This document shows, in pieces, positions 32,699 through 34,602 of a DNA stretch of 34,602 nucleotides (its first letter is position 1; each line of letters opens with the position of its first letter). Under the pieces are notes generated by a model. The model was not told the origin of the DNA and did no database searches. It saw only the letters and a program-made list of their open reading frames with translations. The position numbers and the translations under genes are program-made. The stretch spans positions 1 to 34,602 of the forward strand of contig JAUIHM010000030.1 of NCBI GenBank assembly GCA_030432315.1. The letters are read 5' to 3'. Source of the DNA: Alphaproteobacteria bacterium. GTDB lineage: Bacteria > Pseudomonadota > Alphaproteobacteria > Rhodobacterales > Rhodobacteraceae.

Positions 32699-32790
32699 CG
32701 TTAACCATTCGCCTTTTTATCGAAAATTGTAGGTATCGGTTGGGTACCGGAAGGGTATCGAAAGGGTATCCGATCGCCGAATGGTTAACG
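32699..32790. promoter_or_regulatory. Inverted CtrA-type boxes (TTAACCAT) framing tandem repeats
   Basis: CGTTAACCATTCG at 32699-32711 and its exact reverse complement at 32778-32790 are 66 bp apart. Each contains TTAACCAT, the 8-mer reported for CtrA binding in Alphaproteobacteria. A further near match, TTAACAAT, lies at 32645-32652. Each arm is also flanked by complementary GC bases (GGCG..CGCC and CGCCG..CGGCG), so either could form a small stem with a 9-nt loop. Confidence 0.55.
32731..32774. repeat. Four tandem 11-bp repeats
   Basis: AGGTATCGGTT, GGGTACCGGAA, GGGTATCGAAA and GGGTATCCGAT follow each other without spacer (32731, 32742, 32753, 32764). The consensus is GGGTATCGgaa. The period of 11 bp puts every copy on the same face of the helix. 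The array is framed by the inverted CtrA-type boxes and lies between the nrsF stop and the XRE start. Confidence 0.7.
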
Positions 32791-32793
32791 GCG

Positions 32794-33429
32794 CTACCAG
32801 CGCAGTACCCGTGAGCCGATCAGGGCTCCCGCCACAGTAACGATAAGAATAGCGATCAGATACCAGATCGCGAAGTACATGGGCGAATCATCGGTGCAGA
32901 AGAACGCGTACATTCCCGCCGAGGCGCTGCCCGCCATGAAGCCTGCAACCGCGCCGCAAAGCGTTGGCCGGACCGGTGCCCCCTGGCGCAGCGCCCAGAG
33001 GGATGCCGCAAGAACAGGTATTGAAATCAACGGGATCGAGGTCGTACATACGAATCTGCTCTTGCCGAGCATCGCCATGCCCCATTGCCCGGGCGGGGTG
33101 TTGGCCATTGTTACCGCGAAGGCGCCCGCCAGCACCGCCAGCACGGCGCCGATCAGCAGCGGCCAGCGCCCGACCGGTGCGCCAGGCCGCGCCATCCGCA
33201 GGACAACTCCCAGCGCACCCGCGGCGAGGACCCACGGAAAAGTATTTTTTATCAGGATGTTGGCGTGCATCAACGCCGCTGGAAAGTCGCTGCGCACGCC
33301 CATCTTCACGAGGAACAGCCCGCCGAACATCAGTGCCGAAAGCGGCAGAAGGATCAGCAGAATCCGTTCCGTTCGGCGCGATGGTTTCGTATCGGAGGCC
33401 AGAATGCGAATAAAATGCTCAGTATTCAT
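32794..33429 (-). CDS. nrsF: NrsF-family anti-sigma factor (DUF1109)
   Basis: This inner-membrane protein of 211 residues has about six membrane helices (first at 22-41) after a short cytoplasmic N-terminus (MNTEHFIRILASDTKP), as in NrsF/DUF1109 proteins. These hold an ECF sigma factor inactive until metal stress. Cysteines C128 (RFVCTT) and C178 (AFFCTD) lie where Caulobacter NrsF has two cysteines reported to be needed for the metal response; C158 is a third. Its start overlaps the sigma stop in ATGA (33426-33429), so the two proteins are made in linked amounts. No terminator with a T-run is obvious after its stop. Confidence 0.9.
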   Translation of the reverse strand: MNTEHFIRILASDTKPSRRTERILLILLPLSALMFGGLFLVKMGVRSDFPAALMHANILIKNTFPWVLAAGALGVVLRMARPGAPVGRWPLLIGAVLAVLAGAFAVTMANTPPGQWGMAMLGKSRFVCTTSIPLISIPVLAASLWALRQGAPVRPTLCGAVAGFMAGSASAGMYAFFCTDDSPMYFAIWYLIAILIVTVAGALIGSRVLRW

Positions 33430-33974
33430 TCGACCATCCTTTCCCGAAGACTTGCAAGTTTTTTCAACGCCCGATGAAGCGCAACCCGAACTGCCGTCTC
33501 TGTCATGTTGAGAGACCCGGATACTTCCGCAATGCTCTCCCCCTCCAACCCAATCGACCTGACAATCCGCGCCGACCTCTCATCCAACTGCCCAATCACC
33601 CTCTCCGCATCCCTCCTCACCGTCAGGTCTTCGTCCGGCTCTGCGGCGATGGAGTCGAGGAAGTCGTCAATATGTACATGGACCCGTCTGCCCCGTGCCC
33701 GAAACGCATCGACCACTTTGTAGCGGGCGATCGTGTAAAGCCATGGTCTGACGGGTAAGTCCTCTTGCCATGTGTGACGCTTCTGGTGAATTGCGAGCAG
33801 TGTTTCCTGCACAATATCCTCACAAACATCCTGCCCTAGACCTGATCCTCGTGACCTGGCGATCCCGCGAACCACCGGGGTAATTGCCGTCAGGAACGTT
33901 GCATAGGACCGCTCATCCCCAAGGTTGGCCGCCCGAAGAAGATCCTCCAGCGGCAGGTTTTCGGCAGGGGCCAT
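33426..33974 (-). CDS. sigF: ECF RNA polymerase sigma factor, Caulobacter SigF-like
   Basis: The protein has 182 residues. Region 2 is seen in DIVQETLLAIHQKRHTWQEDLPVRPWLYTIARYKVVDAFRARGRR, and region 4 in LDERSARIVRSIGLEGESIAEVSGSLNMTETAVRVALHRALKKLASL. It is paired with nrsF (ATGA overlap) and divergent from the bufferin gene bufA1. The same arrangement is known from Caulobacter crescentus, where SigF controls metal-stress genes including bufferin operons. ATG 33974 is preceded by GGAAG, but the element GTAACA-N16-CGAA ends only 10 bp before the ATG, so the mRNA may be almost leaderless. In-frame codons further upstream (to 34265) run through that promoter and into bufA1 and are not coding. 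Confidence 0.9.
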   Translation of the reverse strand: MAPAENLPLEDLLRAANLGDERSYATFLTAITPVVRGIARSRGSGLGQDVCEDIVQETLLAIHQKRHTWQEDLPVRPWLYTIARYKVVDAFRARGRRVHVHIDDFLDSIAAEPDEDLTVRRDAERVIGQLDERSARIVRSIGLEGESIAEVSGSLNMTETAVRVALHRALKKLASLRERMVE

Positions 33975-33984
33975 TGTAACTTCC

Positions 33985-34010
33985 TTCGCGCTGCAGCCGG
34001 CCTTTGTTAC
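33985..34010 (-). promoter_or_regulatory. SigF-type promoter of the sigma-nrsF operon
   Basis: On the minus strand GTAACA (34010-34005) is followed after exactly 16 bp by CGAA (33988-33985). The same element with the same spacing stands before bufA1. It resembles the SigF promoter described in Caulobacter (GTAACC-type -35, CGAA-type -10). It predicts autoregulation of the sigma gene. Confidence 0.7.
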
Positions 34011-34067
34011 AGTAATTGAACCGAAATCAACGGCATTTGTGATTTGGAACACAGGTCCGTGATGACG

Positions 34068-34093
34068 GTAACATGGAAATTGGCACGTACGAA
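34068..34093 (+). promoter_or_regulatory. SigF-type promoter of the bufferin operon
   Basis: GTAACA (34068-34073), a 16-bp spacer and CGAA (34090-34093) lie 46 bp upstream of the bufA1 start. The element is identical to the one before the sigma gene on the opposite strand. The expected transcript start near 34100 leaves a leader of about 40 nt. Confidence 0.75.
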
Positions 34094-34102
34094 CAGTCTG
34101 TT

Positions 34103-34119
34103 GAACCGAATATCGGTTC
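34103..34119 (+). promoter_or_regulatory. Inverted repeat in the bufA1 leader
   Basis: GAACCGA-ATA-TCGGTTC, a perfect 7-bp inverted repeat, begins about ten bases after the -10 element. It could be an operator for a second regulator or a 5' mRNA hairpin just before the ribosome site (GGGAGA at 34129-34134). Confidence 0.5.
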
Positions 34120-34139
34120 GATAACAACGGGAGATTTCC

Positions 34140-34421
34140 ATGAACTCGACTGCCAAAAGTTTCACATTGGCCGGATCCATCGCCACCGCCCTTACCCTCG
34201 CCGCTGCCATGCCTGCACAGGCGGCCGATGAAGAGAAGTGCTTCGGTGTCGCTCTCGCCGGACAAAATGACTGTGCAGCCGGTCCGGGTACGACATGCGC
34301 CGGCACCGCAAGCGTAGATTATCAGGGCAATGCCTGGAAGCTGGTCCCTGCCGGCACCTGTACCGAGATTGAGACGCCTTTCGGCAACGGTTCTCTGGAA
34401 CCGATCGACCGCCCGGCCTGA
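34140..34421 (+). CDS. bufA1: Bufferin precursor, DUF2282 (BufA1) family
   Basis: The protein has 93 residues. A signal peptide (1-28, cleavage after PAQA) is followed by the DUF2282 core with four cysteines: C34 (EKCFGVA), C45 (QNDCAAG), C53 (TTCAGT) and C74 (PAGTCTE). The motif [16 protein letters not shown] is diagnostic. Bufferins are exported ribosomal peptides in which an MNIO enzyme (DUF692) modifies cysteines so that the peptide chelates copper or other metals in the periplasm. The next gene begins as an MNIO. The mature length of about 65 residues is normal. Expression from a SigF-type promoter and a ribosome site GGGAGA are visible. The metal and the exact modified cysteines are not known from sequence. 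Confidence 0.92.
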   Translation: MNSTAKSFTLAGSIATALTLAAAMPAQAADEEKCFGVALAGQNDCAAGPGTTCAGTASVDYQGNAWKLVPAGTCTEIETPFGNGSLEPIDRPA

Positions 34422-34432
34422 TCGTTGTGCAT

Positions 34433-34460
34433 GGGGCGCATTCTGAAATGCGCCCCTTTA
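34433..34460 (+). terminator. Attenuating hairpin between bufA1 and bufB1
   Basis: A perfect 10-bp stem (GGGGCGCATT 34433-34442 with AATGCGCCCC 34447-34456) has a CTGA loop and is followed by TTTA. It stands 11 bp after the bufA1 stop. It should end most transcripts, allowing more precursor peptide than modifying enzyme, as is common in peptide natural-product operons. Confidence 0.75.
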
Positions 34461-34496
34461 ATCAATGGCTTGCTACGTAAGATTAGGGAGAGAGCG

Positions 34497-34602
34497 ATGC
34501 GACCATCCAAATTGCCCACAGCCTCTGGACTGGGTTTCAAGGCTGAACATTTCAACGATTTGCTTTCCGGTCCCTCTGGCTTGGGATTCATTGAGGTTCA
34601 CG
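34497..34602 (+). CDS. bufB1: MNIO family (DUF692) bufferin-modifying enzyme, N-terminal part (partial)
   Basis: ATG 34497 follows AGGGAGAG and the frame is open to the window edge (35 residues seen). The start reads SGLGFKAEHFNDLLSGPSGLGFIEVH, matching the beginning of multinuclear non-heme iron oxidative enzymes (DUF692), where GLGFKxEH opens the barrel and GFIEVHAENYM follows. These enzymes modify cysteines of bufferin peptides using iron and oxygen. It is 75 bp behind bufA1, the expected partner order. A BufC-type partner (DUF2063) and possibly a DoxX gene would be expected next, beyond the window. Confidence 0.85.
   Translation, partial: MRPSKLPTASGLGFKAEHFNDLLSGPSGLGFIEVH

Noticed and set aside
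32731-32774. Tandem repeats as a CRISPR array
   Set aside because: The 11-bp units are contiguous, with no spacers, and there are no cas genes.

Overview
The window looks like chromosomal DNA of a GC-rich alphaproteobacterium, most likely Rhizobiales/Hyphomicrobiales or a close marine relative. The clues are an agp-type alpha-galactoside uptake locus, a long PutA with a divergent Lrp-type regulator, a SigF-NrsF pair beside bufferin genes, CtrA-like TTAACCAT boxes and a VPLPA-CTERM sorting signal. I saw no rRNA, tRNA, insertion sequence, phage gene or CRISPR array. These assignments come from reading motifs; no database search was run.

Layout. (1) 1-428: end of an RbsB-type sugar-binding protein and a bidirectional terminator. 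(2) 452-13989: a two-winged alpha-galactoside locus. Leftward run a family-5 binding protein (AgpA-like), two permeases, a double ATPase whose reading frame is broken, and a Gfo/Idh/MocA-aldo/keto reductase fusion. Rightward run a MelR/AgpT-like AraC regulator, a GH4 glycosidase, a flavin-dependent halogenase homologue and a second GH4. (3) 14066-16168: a second AraC regulator divergent from a PhyH-family dioxygenase, then a small exported protein. (4) 16278-24968: oxidative catabolism genes: SDR, DAO-type flavoprotein, rhodanese, lactonase-like metallo-hydrolase, an isopropylmalate-dehydrogenase-like enzyme, a Gfo/Idh/MocA enzyme, a 3-hydroxyacyl-CoA-dehydrogenase-like enzyme, a luciferase-like monooxygenase and a GntR/HutC regulator. 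(5) 25320-25964: a 75-residue unknown and a DUF2237 protein. (6) 26098-32084: putR/putA, a rhomboid protease and a GDSL esterase with a VPLPA-CTERM tail. (7) 32213-34602: an XRE regulator, a repeat-rich intergenic region, nrsF and an ECF sigma gene leftward, and bufA1 and the start of bufB1 (MNIO) rightward.

How it works together. The agp wing would import an oligosaccharide that the GH4 enzymes cleave through NAD-dependent 3-keto chemistry, under the AraC regulator, whose probable direct-repeat operator lies between the two wings. The halogenase homologue between two GH4 genes is the most unexpected enzyme. At the right end the sigma gene and bufA1 carry the same promoter, GTAACA-N16-CGAA, on opposite strands. 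This predicts one metal-responsive circuit: NrsF releases SigF, which transcribes its own gene and the bufferin precursor and maturase genes. A hairpin after bufA1 would favour peptide over enzyme. The 236-bp gap left of nrsF holds four tandem 11-bp repeats between inverted CtrA-type boxes and is the least explained piece of DNA here.
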